Assembly (NCBI RefSeq): GCF_047238105.1
Contig: NZ_JBDFMD010000001.1
Location: 7,215,941 to 7,279,940 of the forward strand
Direction: 5' to 3'
DNA from: Paenibacillus_D sp047238105
Lineage (GTDB): Bacteria > Bacillota > Bacilli > Paenibacillales > Paenibacillaceae
DNA length: 64,000 bases
Part shown: one piece after another, positions 48,800-58,026 of the stretch
Position numbering within the stretch: the first letter of the stretch is position 1
Layout: each line of letters opens with the position of its first letter
Translations under genes and position numbers: made by a program
Notes under the pieces: generated by a model
Database searches by the model: none
Told to the model about the DNA's origin: nothing
What the model saw: the letters and a program-made list of their open reading frames with translations, nothing else

Positions 48800-49819
48800 A
48801 TGCGAGGCAAAGGAATTACGTATGAGACAGGGTTTATTAATGAGTCGGGCACCATTACCCGTAAAAGCTTTAATGCCAAGATCGTCGAGCGTGAGATGCA
48901 CATTATCCGGCAAGACCTAAACTGCAACGCGGTGCGTATCACGGGTGGTGATGCGGATCGTTTGGAGCTGGCAGCCAGATTAGCAGCCAATGCGGGATTA
49001 GAAGTGTGGTTTTGCCCATTCACATGCGGTCTGACCATCGAAGAGCAATTCGATTTCATCGTCGACTGTGCTGAGCGTGCCGAACGGATACGCAAACAGG
49101 GGGCGGAGGTCGTATTTCTCACCGGATCAGAGATTAGCATTTTTACTGTCGGGTTTCTGCCCGGTCAAACACTCCAAGAGAGACTAGCCTTGTTTGCTTC
49201 TCCAGAGCGGCTTCGTGAGGTCTTGACTACAATTCCCGTGCAGATTAATGAGTTTTTAAGTAAAGTCGTTGCGCTAGTCCGGGAACGATTCGGCGGAAAG
49301 CTCAGCTATGCTTCGCTTCCTTTTGAAGGGGTGGATTGGTCGCCCTTTGACATCATCTCGACCGATGGAGGATACAGGTCGGCTGAAGTTGCCGACCAGA
49401 TCATTACCGGCACGCGAGCTTTGCTGGCTGGAGGAAAGCCTGTAGCCATAACTGAATTTGGGTGCACCACCTATCGCGGAGCGGCTGACCTGGGCGGACG
49501 CGGCGACAAGATCATTGTATGGGACGATGCAGGCAGACCCCTCAGACTCAACGGCACCTATATCCGTGACGAGTCTGAACAAGCCGAGTACATTCGTGAA
49601 TTGCTTGACATTTACAAGAGGGAAGGGGTCGACTATACTTTTGTTTGTTCTTTCGCTTATTATCATTTGCCACACCGCAGTGAGCCACAAGAAGACCTCG
49701 ATATGGCCAGCTTCGGAATTGTGAAGGTATTTGAAGACCGTATGGGCTATACATATTCCGATATGCCTTGGGAACCCAAGATGGCATTTGCCACTCTCGC
49801 TGACTACTACCGCGGCTGA
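48800..49819 (+). CDS. glycoside-hydrolase-like TIM-barrel protein
   Basis: A 339-residue soluble protein without signal peptide. GLEVWFCPFTCGLTIEEQFDFI, FLTGSEISIF, LSYASLPFEGVDWSPFDIISTDGGY and KPVAITEFGCTTYRGA are the pattern of a glycoside hydrolase TIM barrel; the Glu of ITEFG and of TGSEIS would be the acid/base and nucleophile candidates. Relatives are often labelled abortive infection protein, without good evidence. AAGGAGGAA precedes the ATG. A TetR gene follows and may control it. Confidence 0.65.
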   Translation: MRGKGITYETGFINESGTITRKSFNAKIVEREMHIIRQDLNCNAVRITGGDADRLELAARLAANAGLEVWFCPFTCGLTIEEQFDFIVDCAERAERIRKQGAEVVFLTGSEISIFTVGFLPGQTLQERLALFASPERLREVLTTIPVQINEFLSKVVALVRERFGGKLSYASLPFEGVDWSPFDIISTDGGYRSAEVADQIITGTRALLAGGKPVAITEFGCTTYRGAADLGGRGDKIIVWDDAGRPLRLNGTYIRDESEQAEYIRELLDIYKREGVDYTFVCSFAYYHLPHRSEPQEDLDMASFGIVKVFEDRMGYTYSDMPWEPKMAFATLADYYRG

Positions 49820-49888
49820 TCGCATCTTCGCTTAAGATTGACAAAGCAGAAGGGTGTTTGGCGAACAAATAATTTAATCATTATTGGG

Positions 49889-50557
49889 GTGATAACTATT
49901 CCACGAACAGAAGAAGAAAATAGACGCATAAGAGAGGCACAGCGTATAAGCATCCTAGAAGCGGCGAAAAACATCTTTGCCCGCAAAGGCTGGTCAACTA
50001 CCATCACAGATATTGCCTCTGCTGCTAACGTAAGTCCAGGGTTGATTTACCATTACTTCGCGAACAAAGAAGCTATTTTGGGGGAGCTGTTAGGTCAAAC
50101 GATCCAATCTGACTTGGCAATATTCCAGCAGATCATGCAATCCGGTGATACGGCTGCGAAGCGTCTGGAAATGTTAATCTCCAGCATGCTAAAATTCAGG
50201 CAGGATCAAATTAAACGATTCGGAATTACTGTACAGGCTGCGAAGGAACCATCGTCGTCCGGCAACGAACTTGAAATCATGCGGAGGATTTTTGAAAATC
50301 TAAAAAACAATGATTCGGAAGCCAAAGATTTGCAAGAACTAATGATGAAACGATTTCAGACCATTCATGAGATTGTATTGCAATTGATTGTTGAAGGACA
50401 AAAAAACGGAGAGTTTGCTCCAGATCCGCCTCCCAAGTTGGCCATGATGATCTTCCAAAGTATCCAAGGCTTAACTACACTTGCACTCGACAACCCAGAA
50501 GAATATGAACAACATTATCCTTATACAGAAATAATCATGAGGATGCTTGTCGAGTGA
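49889..50557 (+). CDS. TetR/AcrR-family regulator with unusual start
   Basis: A TetR regulator of about 220 residues. The HTH reads WSTTITDIASAANVSPGLIYHYFANKEAIL. The usual family N-terminus M-P-R-T-x-E-E-N is here encoded as ATT-CCA-CGA-ACA (49898), with GGGGTG six bases before the ATT. I give the in-frame GTG at 49889 as the nearest conventional start, but initiation at ATT (49898) fits the ribosome site and family better. The Tn7-like element begins about 43 nt after its stop. Confidence 0.85.
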   Translation: MITIPRTEEENRRIREAQRISILEAAKNIFARKGWSTTITDIASAANVSPGLIYHYFANKEAILGELLGQTIQSDLAIFQQIMQSGDTAAKRLEMLISSMLKFRQDQIKRFGITVQAAKEPSSSGNELEIMRRIFENLKNNDSEAKDLQELMMKRFQTIHEIVLQLIVEGQKNGEFAPDPPPKLAMMIFQSIQGLTTLALDNPEEYEQHYPYTEIIMRMLVE

Positions 50558-50609
50558 TAAGAACATAAAAACTACGCCCAGCAGTGGAAAGGGACTAAAT
50601 GTTGCAAAG

Positions 50610-50741
50610 TGTCTAATGACACAAACATGCCATAAAAGAAATGCAGTTAAATCAAGGCTTTTTCTCATTTAAAAGGGGATGTTTGTGTCATTTATTAGTG
50701 ACACAAACATCCCCTTTGACTGTTCTAATGACACAAATATA
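50610..50741 (+). repeat. TnsB-binding-site-like repeats at the element end
   Basis: The motif TAATGACACAAA(C/T)AT occurs at 50614-50629 and 50726-50740, with a variant TAGTGACACAAACAT at 50696-50710 and an inverted copy at about 50679-50695. Within this, 50672-50690 and 50699-50717 are perfect 19-bp inverted repeats (AAAGGGGATGTTTGTGTCA). Multiple internal repeats near a TGT end are typical of Tn7-family transposons. Confidence 0.75.
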
Positions 50742-50827
50742 TACTTTAAAAGCGCGAAAGATATTTACAGAAAATTCTAACAGTGATAAGATTCTAATAG
50801 AAGAATACTGTCGATTGAAGGTGTTTT

Positions 50828-51454
50828 ATGTACGAACCTATACCCATTAAACGTAAAGATCAGTATGCCAGTAGTTTTTGGGAACGTTATAGCTATAAAC
50901 TCCAAAGAGATGTCCTTTTGTTCGGTGATCTCAAGTATGATTATTGGACACTGGTCGAAACAGACCCTAACATACTCAAATATTGCGAAAGACCAAACAG
51001 TGAGAAACTAAGAAAAGATAATTTACATAACGCTTTTGATATGTGGCAACTTGAAAGAAACGGAACAGAAACCTTTGTAAACATACGATATAAGAGCCAA
51101 AGCAGAATCGAATATCAGGAGTTAGAAAAGTGGTGTTTGAGATCAGGGTATAATTTTAAGGTGCTATATGAAGAAGATATTCGGGGACATGTCATTTACC
51201 TAAAAAATATGAAGTGGCTATTGCCGTATATTGGGCAAAGAAAAACACCTATCGAGACTGACAAGTGGAGCATTTTACGTGTTCTCAATGATAAATCTAT
51301 AACGATTGGTGACTTACAGGGTAGATGTCCAACCATTCCAATCAGTCGTCTTCGTGAGACATTGTACTTCTTAATCTATACAGGCGAATTAATTGCAACC
51401 AATATCAAGGAAGTCGAATTGGGAATCTTGACAGAGGTGAAGCTGAGTGGGTAG
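50828..51454 (+). CDS. tnsA: TnsA-type transposase endonuclease
   Basis: A 208-residue protein with a restriction-endonuclease-like core. WERYSYKLQRDVLLFGDLKYDYWTLVETDP holds the helical Glu and, later, FDMWQL (Asp) and FVNIRYK (x-x-Lys) fit the TnsA catalytic residues. A C-terminal winged-helix part (ILRVLNDKSITIGDLQGRC) binds TnsC. TnsA cuts the 5' ends of the element. GAAGGTG precedes the ATG. It overlaps tnsB by eight bases. Confidence 0.85.
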   Translation: MYEPIPIKRKDQYASSFWERYSYKLQRDVLLFGDLKYDYWTLVETDPNILKYCERPNSEKLRKDNLHNAFDMWQLERNGTETFVNIRYKSQSRIEYQELEKWCLRSGYNFKVLYEEDIRGHVIYLKNMKWLLPYIGQRKTPIETDKWSILRVLNDKSITIGDLQGRCPTIPISRLRETLYFLIYTGELIATNIKEVELGILTEVKLSG

Positions 51455-53420
51455 AAAACGTATTTTAGATAATGTCGAAATTGATTCAAAATATCTAGAT
51501 ACGAAGAACTGGCCTGAAGTATTAACCGAGAACTTTTCAGAAGAAGGTAAAGCGCTTTATCTAAAAAGGAAAATTGCAGTCGAAATGTATGTAAGCGATC
51601 ACCCTTTAAGCGAAATTATAGAGGTGTCGGGGTTAGACCAAAAAGAAATTCATAGATTTGTAAAAAGATGCTTTATGCAAGATGAAAACGGATACATATG
51701 GGGGTACAGAGCACTTATACCCCACAAAAAGCTGACTACTTACACTAGAAAGAAGTTGCCATCACTTGATGACCAGAAAAGTGGCATAAAATTAACAGGC
51801 ATTTTTCAATTGCTATTGAGAACGTATCCTTCGATTCGTGAAACTATTATCGATTATTACTTCAAGAAAAAAAAGAAAAAAGTGTCCGAACCCGCAATTT
51901 TAATTCAGCATCTCCATCCAAAATTTCTTAAATCCTGCCGTGCCGTAGGAATATCAGAACTAGAATATCCCTTTAACACGCAAGATTTAGGACGCCGTTC
52001 CTTGTATCGCTATATAAAGAAATTGGAAAAAGAATATCCCATTGAAGCTGCTAAAAGAACAGGTGATAAGGCCGTTAGGCAGCTTAAACACTCTGGTACA
52101 GGTGAAAAAAACGAAATCTCTATTACGCATCCATTCGATCGAGTTGAATTCGATGCACATGCGATTGACGTGATTATAGCCATAAGGTTTAAAAACATCG
52201 ACGGTGATGAGTATGTAGAAATCATGGACCGGATATGGCTTTTGTCCATTATAGATGTAGCTACCCGGGTTTCATTAGGGCACCATTTATGTTTAAAGCC
52301 CCAATACTCAGTAATGGATGTCTTGGAGTGCATACGAAATGCAATTGTACCGTGGGCCCCAAAAAAGTTAACAATACCTGGACTTAATTACCCCGAAAAT
52401 GGAGGACATCATTCAACAGCCATTCCAGAAACCGAATGGGCAGTTTGGAATGAGTTTTGTTTCGATAATTTCCAAGCCCATATGGCAGAAATCGTTAGAG
52501 AGCGCTTAAAAGGATTCGTTGGTTGTGCTGTGAATGCTGGTCCAATCAGCACGCCTGAAAGGCGCCCTTTTATTGAACGATTCTTCGGATTACTAGCAAA
52601 TAACGGATATAAAAGACTAGTCAATACGACGGGTAGCAATCCTAATGATATTAAACGTAAGCAACCTGAGAAGGCAGCAATCCAGTACGAAATAACAGCT
52701 GATGAGATTGAACAGCTTACAGAAGTATTGATAGCGAATTATAACAACGAGCCGCATAGTGGATTAAGCTATTTAAGTCCACTGGAAGTTATGAAACAAC
52801 GCATCATTATGCGTGATATGATGCCACGAACGATGACCGAAGATAAACGCAATGAAGATTATTTTTTATGCTACACAATCAAAAGAGTAATTCAAGGAAA
52901 TGAGAAGGAAGGAAAAAGGCCTTATATTAACTTCGAAGGCGCACAATATAAAAGTGAAGTATTATCGAGAAGCTTTAAACTAATTGGTCAAGAGATTCAT
53001 CTAGTCGTCAATATTAAGGATCTTCGAGTACTAAAAGCGTATTTTAAGGATGGCTCAGAGTTTGGCTATTTAACAGCAAGCGGCAAGTGGGGAATTAGTC
53101 CTCACACTTTACAAATGAGGAAACAAATTAATAAACTTATTCGACGTAAAGCCCTTTACTTATCTGAAACAGATGATCCTGTTGAATCCTTACATCATCA
53201 TTTGGAACAACGAGCGAAGAAAAATAAGAAGTCCCGGAATGAGCTTGCACATGTAAGAAAATACAGTAATCAAAATAAAAGCAATTCAGAAACTCACAAT
53301 ACCGCGGCTAATAAGGTTTCTCCTCAAAAAACGTTAAAGAAAGTAGGTTCACCAAACACAAATAAAGGTAGTGATGAACTGGAAAAACTGCGGCAGAGGT
53401 TTAAGACGATCACCTTTTAA
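51447..53420 (+). CDS. tnsB: TnsB-type DDE transposase
   Basis: A 657-residue transposase with an RNase H-like core. The DDE residues are Asp236 (EFDAHAID), Asp340 (CFDNFQAH) and Glu377 (PFIERFFG), with the expected 36-residue gap between the last two. N-terminal helix-turn-helix regions bind the ends, and a Mu-type C-terminal domain follows (LSYLSPLEVMKQR). The basic tail contacts TnsC in relatives. Start is GTG at 51447 after GAGGTGAAG. Confidence 0.93.
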   Translation: MGRKRILDNVEIDSKYLDTKNWPEVLTENFSEEGKALYLKRKIAVEMYVSDHPLSEIIEVSGLDQKEIHRFVKRCFMQDENGYIWGYRALIPHKKLTTYTRKKLPSLDDQKSGIKLTGIFQLLLRTYPSIRETIIDYYFKKKKKKVSEPAILIQHLHPKFLKSCRAVGISELEYPFNTQDLGRRSLYRYIKKLEKEYPIEAAKRTGDKAVRQLKHSGTGEKNEISITHPFDRVEFDAHAIDVIIAIRFKNIDGDEYVEIMDRIWLLSIIDVATRVSLGHHLCLKPQYSVMDVLECIRNAIVPWAPKKLTIPGLNYPENGGHHSTAIPETEWAVWNEFCFDNFQAHMAEIVRERLKGFVGCAVNAGPISTPERRPFIERFFGLLANNGYKRLVNTTGSNPNDIKRKQPEKAAIQYEITADEIEQLTEVLIANYNNEPHSGLSYLSPLEVMKQRIIMRDMMPRTMTEDKRNEDYFLCYTIKRVIQGNEKEGKRPYINFEGAQYKSEVLSRSFKLIGQEIHLVVNIKDLRVLKAYFKDGSEFGYLTASGKWGISPHTLQMRKQINKLIRRKALYLSETDDPVESLHHHLEQRAKKNKKSRNELAHVRKYSNQNKSNSETHNTAANKVSPQKTLKKVGSPNTNKGSDELEKLRQRFKTITF

Positions 53421-53449
53421 TACAAACAATCCAAGGAGTACTGAATGCT

Positions 53450-54478
53450 ATGGCAAATACTATGCCCAATTCGCAAGATGCCGATATTGTTTTAGATACA
53501 AGCAGACCTCTAATACCTGTCGGTTCGCATCCTATTGAGACTGGTGAATACCTCATCCCAACCTACCCTGTGCTGCGAATGTTTCAAGATGTCACGAGGT
53601 GGATTAACTACAGGTACCCTGGGGGAATTATCTATGGAAGACCAAGACTCGGCAAAACACGAGCCATCGAGTTTCTGCTGCGTGCTTTACCCAATCATTT
53701 TGGCAGCAGTCTGCCGGTGTTCCATATCAAAAGCCAACACATTAGATTAGCAAATGAAGGTAGCTTTTTTGAAGCATTATTAAAAGACGCAGGCCACAAA
53801 ATTCCCTTCTCAGGTAAGCCAAGTGTAAAACGAGACAGATTATATAAGTATCTGCTTGAAAGAGGGAGTCAGTCACAACAAAAACGGGTTGTCATGTTTA
53901 TCGATGAAGCGCAGGTTTTACACGATCTACAATACGGCTGGCTAATGGATGTATTCAATGAATTAGATGCTTCGCGCATTGCTTTAACAGTAGTACTTGT
54001 TGGTCAAGAACAATTACGTGACCAAAGAACGGCGTATATGCAGGCAAAACAAGATCAAATCATCGGAAGATTTATGGTTCATGAGCACCGATTCACTGGA
54101 ATCAAAACAGCCGAAGATTTGCGGATCTGTTTGAAAAATTTCGATGAAAACAGTGAATTTCCCGTAGGTAGCGGATGGTCATTTACTCAATACTTTTTTC
54201 CTGACGCATTTGCAACTGGGGAGAGGTTAGAGCACCATACGGAAGATATATTCAATATTTTTGTTGCTTTGCACCAAGAATCTAAGATATCTTCCAAAAT
54301 CGAAATTCCAATGCAGTATGTGATCGCTTCCATTGAACAAGCATTGCGTGAGTATGGAGTGGGAGGAGAATCACAAACAAGGTGGTTGACAAATACCTTA
54401 TGGAAAGAAGCGATTCGTAATTCAGGATATATTAATGCAGAACTCAGAATACCAGCAACCGAGGAAATAGATGATTAG
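53450..54478 (+). CDS. tnsC: TnsC-type AAA+ ATPase
   Basis: A 342-residue ATPase that links target selection to the transposase. Walker A GRPRLGKT at residues 63-70 and Walker B VVMFIDEAQ at 147-155 are intact, followed by sensor-type TVVLVGQEQL. It lies 29 nt after tnsB. AAGGAG precedes the ATG. Confidence 0.92.
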   Translation: MANTMPNSQDADIVLDTSRPLIPVGSHPIETGEYLIPTYPVLRMFQDVTRWINYRYPGGIIYGRPRLGKTRAIEFLLRALPNHFGSSLPVFHIKSQHIRLANEGSFFEALLKDAGHKIPFSGKPSVKRDRLYKYLLERGSQSQQKRVVMFIDEAQVLHDLQYGWLMDVFNELDASRIALTVVLVGQEQLRDQRTAYMQAKQDQIIGRFMVHEHRFTGIKTAEDLRICLKNFDENSEFPVGSGWSFTQYFFPDAFATGERLEHHTEDIFNIFVALHQESKISSKIEIPMQYVIASIEQALREYGVGGESQTRWLTNTLWKEAIRNSGYINAELRIPATEEIDD

Positions 54479-54490
54479 GAGAATGTGGGT

Positions 54491-56131
54491 ATGAATTCCT
54501 TGGATCAATATAAAAGAATGGATTCAGTGCCGTCAATCACTTGGGATTTGAAATGGATTTCCGAATGGGAATCGCCATGGTCGATCTTTGAGAAAATCAA
54601 ATTGGCTAATTTAGCCGTAAAGAAGGATCTTTTTCAGGTTTTTGGAAATGAAGAAGTACGCTCATATAAATCTATTCTGGGTAAAAAAAATCATGATCTT
54701 TATGGATTATATGCTTTTGACGATGATGCATTTATGAGCATAATCGGCTTTCGCTTGAAAAAATTTAATAGAGATTGTTTACATAACATTTCTGATTTTC
54801 TCCACAAAAACGACATTCAAAGAAGTGAGTTAAAGGGAAGAGCTTCAATGCAGCCTTATAAGTATTTTCGTAATCATCTGCATTTTTGTTTAGATTGTAT
54901 GAAAACCGGTTTCCATAGCATATTGCATCAATTTAAATTACTTCATAATTGTCCGTTTCATTTAAATCCGATGCATTCAACTTGCCCTGAATGTCATACA
55001 ATGATTCCATATGAGCTTTCCGATAAATATTTCCAAGCACCTTTTGTATGCAACTGTGGCTATTCATTTATGGACTTTAACTCCCCTTACCACATGGAAT
55101 GGGGAAAAGTATTATCTGAACATGTTCAGGATCCTGTTGTGTGTCAATGGCTTACTCTTAAAGAAGAAGATAAGATGAGTTTAAAAAGAGTTCATTTCTA
55201 TCCACACAATAATCCGGAACATAACCCCACACTCCTGAGTTTTCTGTTGGACACCATAAATACACCTCATACAAAAGATAGAAAAAGAAACGTAAAAAAG
55301 TCTTGTTCTCCCATCACTCAAAGAGCCGATCGAGATATTAGCGGTGTACGTGCCTCTGATAATACTAATATGTTAGCTATATCAAACTGGGTCGCTCTTG
55401 AGACTAATCAACGTCACGGTTCAATCTCTAAAACTTTATCTGATCTTACAATCTCCTCGAATTTAACCATGAAATCCATCTCAAGTTATTTAAGAAAAAC
55501 AGTCTTAACTAATCATAAATCTTGTATAAAGCGGTTCGTTAGGATTTCTAAAGAAATAGGAGCAGATCATCCTCCTGTTTGTCCTTTTGCATATGCATAT
55601 GTCATGTGGAAAAAATCCTTATGGGGGATACCCAATTATTACGACGTTGAAGACACACCTTATCACAGAGAGGGGTCTTCTCTGCAAAAGCTCTCATCTG
55701 AATTCGATCGTGATTATATTGTGGATCTGATGGATACATGGATTCAACTCTATCCTATAAGAACGCCACTTGATTTAGCACGTTTTGAGTGGATGCTCAA
55801 TAAAGCAACCGGCCAACTAGCTTTACTGCATTTTCAAACTTGGTTAAGGATAGCGCCTAGATATGCTGCAGAGTTTAAAATAGCATCTGATTCAGACATT
55901 TTGAAAAACGAAAACTTCACTCTTGCTTTTGCATTTCCAAAGGAACCTAATCTTCCAACTTCATTTATTTATTCTTCGAGAGAAGATGAGGTCAACTGGT
56001 TATTGGAGACAAATCATATTGTTTGTCCATATTCATCGGTAAAAAAAAGAAGAAGAAAGGCAACAGAAGTATCTCATCATCCCATGCGGCTAGCTATGGA
56101 AAAACTAAATGGTGTTGACCGAAATATTTAA
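54491..56131 (+). CDS. tnsD: TniQ/TnsD-type target-site selector
   Basis: A 546-residue protein. The N-terminal TniQ zinc region is visible: HFCLDCMKTGFHSILHQFKLLHNCPFHLNPMHSTCPECHTMIPYE and later CNCGYSF. The long C-terminal half (to residue 546) is as expected for TnsD, which reads a fixed chromosomal site; short TniQ proteins of CRISPR-guided elements lack it. The ATG at 54491 is chosen because AGGAG lies upstream at proper distance. Confidence 0.85.
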   Translation: MNSLDQYKRMDSVPSITWDLKWISEWESPWSIFEKIKLANLAVKKDLFQVFGNEEVRSYKSILGKKNHDLYGLYAFDDDAFMSIIGFRLKKFNRDCLHNISDFLHKNDIQRSELKGRASMQPYKYFRNHLHFCLDCMKTGFHSILHQFKLLHNCPFHLNPMHSTCPECHTMIPYELSDKYFQAPFVCNCGYSFMDFNSPYHMEWGKVLSEHVQDPVVCQWLTLKEEDKMSLKRVHFYPHNNPEHNPTLLSFLLDTINTPHTKDRKRNVKKSCSPITQRADRDISGVRASDNTNMLAISNWVALETNQRHGSISKTLSDLTISSNLTMKSISSYLRKTVLTNHKSCIKRFVRISKEIGADHPPVCPFAYAYVMWKKSLWGIPNYYDVEDTPYHREGSSLQKLSSEFDRDYIVDLMDTWIQLYPIRTPLDLARFEWMLNKATGQLALLHFQTWLRIAPRYAAEFKIASDSDILKNENFTLAFAFPKEPNLPTSFIYSSREDEVNWLLETNHIVCPYSSVKKRRRKATEVSHHPMRLAMEKLNGVDRNI

Positions 56132-56256
56132 ATTAACACTAAATAATTAATAGGTTTTCAGCTGATTTACCCTATCACAACTGTAGCCAGATTAAACAAT
56201 TATGTTGGTGCAAGATAGTCAATTGGAGAATGACTAATTTAAAACTTCTTTCATGA

Positions 56257-56283
56257 CCTGTACCTACATTGTACAGGTTTTTA
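56257..56283 (+). terminator. Rho-independent terminator after the tns operon
   Basis: ACCTGTAC and GTACAGGT form a perfect 8-bp stem around CTACATT and end in TTTTT. It also abuts the end of the convergent DGQHR gene. Confidence 0.8.
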
Positions 56284-56287
56284 CTTG

Positions 56288-57283
56288 TTATTTACCCATT
56301 ATTGATGCTAGCTCAGTGGCAAGAGACCTTGAACCAGACAGTCCTTTCAAATAACGAAGATGTCCATTACTGGACCAATCCACGCTCTTTAAATTTTGTA
56401 CAGCTTTAGATAAGCCATTGTAGTCTTTTCTCTTTTTCTCTAGTGAAAAAAACTGTTCAAGTATCATCCCTGCAGCTATTGAGAGGGCATCTAAACAAAC
56501 GATATGTGTGATACGATGGCCACTATAATCTAACCATTCGTAGGAGAACGTTTCTTTTAGAGAATTGTAGTAATGCAAAGCGATATTTAGTTTTTCTTCC
56601 TTGGCCAGTAAAGCCATTTCATCCTTTTTAAAAAGAAAATGTAGCGTTCTATAGAGATTTTGCAGTGTTATATGTCTGCCTTTTACTCGTCTTCCTATAA
56701 TGCTGCCAATATTATAGAAAGGACTTTCTCTACGCACAAGCATTTCAGTAGCAACCCAACTAAGCTCGTCCTTATCGCGTCTAAGGTATTTGCTAAGCGA
56801 AGACCCGATCCCCTTAGCTTTCGTATTTATAGTATCAAATAATTGAATTTCCTCATCCTCATCCAGGGCATGGAACGCTAAAAATGGAACCATTATTTCT
56901 GCATTGGTCTCTTGTATATATCTCTTTATTCCTCCAAGTCGATGCTGTCCATCCATCAATGATGCTTTACCTTTACAAAATAAACGGCCAAAGTTGGGAC
57001 GTTGTCTATCGTAGGAGGTGAATTCCCAATTGCTACAGGCATTTAACAATACAGGTGTAAACAAGGCATCGTCACCTTTTGATAAATAAAGGGCAAAATC
57101 ATGACAACGCTTGGGATCTACTGGTCTTTGATATCCTTTACCCGATACATCATCATATGGTTTAACAAAGGTCAAGTTTAATGCGATCGTCGCAGGCACG
57201 TTACTTTGGTAAATCACTTTACCGCGCATTTTGCTTTGGATTACATTCTCGATCACAAATTGCTGAGGTAACGAAGTCTCCAT
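56288..57283 (-). CDS. DGQHR-domain (DndB-like) protein
   Basis: A 331-residue protein. The hallmark MDGQHRLGGIKRY (residues about 115-127) is that of DndB and related DGQHR proteins. VPATIALNLTFVKPYDD and IQLFDTINTKAKGI are also typical. DndB regulates DNA phosphorothioation; related solitary copies occur in defence islands. No dndC/D/E is in the window. It is divergent from an XRE regulator. TGGAGTG precedes the ATG. Confidence 0.85.
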   Translation of the reverse strand: METSLPQQFVIENVIQSKMRGKVIYQSNVPATIALNLTFVKPYDDVSGKGYQRPVDPKRCHDFALYLSKGDDALFTPVLLNACSNWEFTSYDRQRPNFGRLFCKGKASLMDGQHRLGGIKRYIQETNAEIMVPFLAFHALDEDEEIQLFDTINTKAKGIGSSLSKYLRRDKDELSWVATEMLVRRESPFYNIGSIIGRRVKGRHITLQNLYRTLHFLFKKDEMALLAKEEKLNIALHYYNSLKETFSYEWLDYSGHRITHIVCLDALSIAAGMILEQFFSLEKKRKDYNGLSKAVQNLKSVDWSSNGHLRYLKGLSGSRSLATELASIMGK

Positions 57284-57418
57284 GATGTGTCACTCCATGT
57301 TGTAAGTTTAATACCTCTACTATAGAACTTATAAGTTTCTTTTTCAATGGTATTTATAGTATGGTGATCTGTCGCTGCGCAACCTAACTGCTTACGCTTA
57401 ATGAAGGTGGTGGTAGGC

Positions 57419-57754
57419 GTGGCAAATTTAGCTGAGCTTATTGGAGCTCGTATACGTGAATTAAGAAAAACGCAAGGATTGACTCAGGAACAACTTGGTG
57501 AGCGTGCTCAGTTGCAAAGTTCATACATAGGCGGAGTTGAAAGAGGAGACCGCAATATCTCGATTGAGACCCTTGAAAAGCTAATCCACGCCTTAGAAAT
57601 AACTGTCCCTGAGTTTTTTGACTTTAGTGAGATTCCGATCGAAAATCACACCGAACAAAATAAGTTGATCCAGATTTTTGTTTCTCAACTTATGAAGCAA
57701 GACACAAAGAATATCAAGAAAATGCTCAACATATATAAAGAAATATTTGATTAG
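57419..57754 (+). CDS. XRE-family HTH regulator
   Basis: A 111-residue DNA-binding protein. IGARIRELRKTQGLTQEQLGERAQLQSSYIGGVERGDRNISIETLEKLIHAL is a full HTH_XRE domain; a short helical tail follows. GTG at 57419 is preferred because AAGGTGGTGG lies just before it. It is divergent from the DGQHR gene and likely controls it. Confidence 0.9.
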   Translation: MANLAELIGARIRELRKTQGLTQEQLGERAQLQSSYIGGVERGDRNISIETLEKLIHALEITVPEFFDFSEIPIENHTEQNKLIQIFVSQLMKQDTKNIKKMLNIYKEIFD

Positions 57755-57780
57755 TATAAGAAACACCAAACCATTTTAAA

Positions 57781-57830
57781 TAAAGAAAGCAAAACACAAA
57801 GGATTTTCCCTTGTTGTTTTGCTTTCTTTA
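57781..57830. terminator. bidirectional terminator hairpin
   Basis: TAAAGAAAGCAAAACA and TGTTTTGCTTTCTTTA form a perfect 16-bp stem. A T-rich run follows on the plus side. It lies 27 nt after the XRE gene. The remainder of the gap to 58026 shows no gene. Confidence 0.75.
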
Positions 57831-58026
57831 TTTGTAATGAGTTCAAGCATCCTTGAACACGAGTACAAATAGAATATGGTCTTTCACACAGTAGACTGTA
57901 AATGATGATTGATCTGGACCCTTTACAAAAAAGAAAAAGATTTGAATAATTCTTAGCAGGGAAACCATCATTATTCTCGAATTTTTTATTGACAAGTAAA
58001 TTAATTGGACGATAAGGATGTATGAA

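Noticed and set aside
48800..49819. Abortive-infection phage defence gene
   Set aside because: Relatives carry that label, but the visible motifs are those of a glycosidase-type TIM barrel and the neighbourhood is metabolic.
50828..56131. CRISPR-guided (CAST) transposon
   Set aside because: No Cas12k, Cascade gene or CRISPR array is present, and the TniQ protein is of the long TnsD kind.
56288..57283. Complete DNA phosphorothioation system
   Set aside because: Only a DndB-like DGQHR protein is present; no DndA, DndC, DndD or DndE homologue lies in the window.
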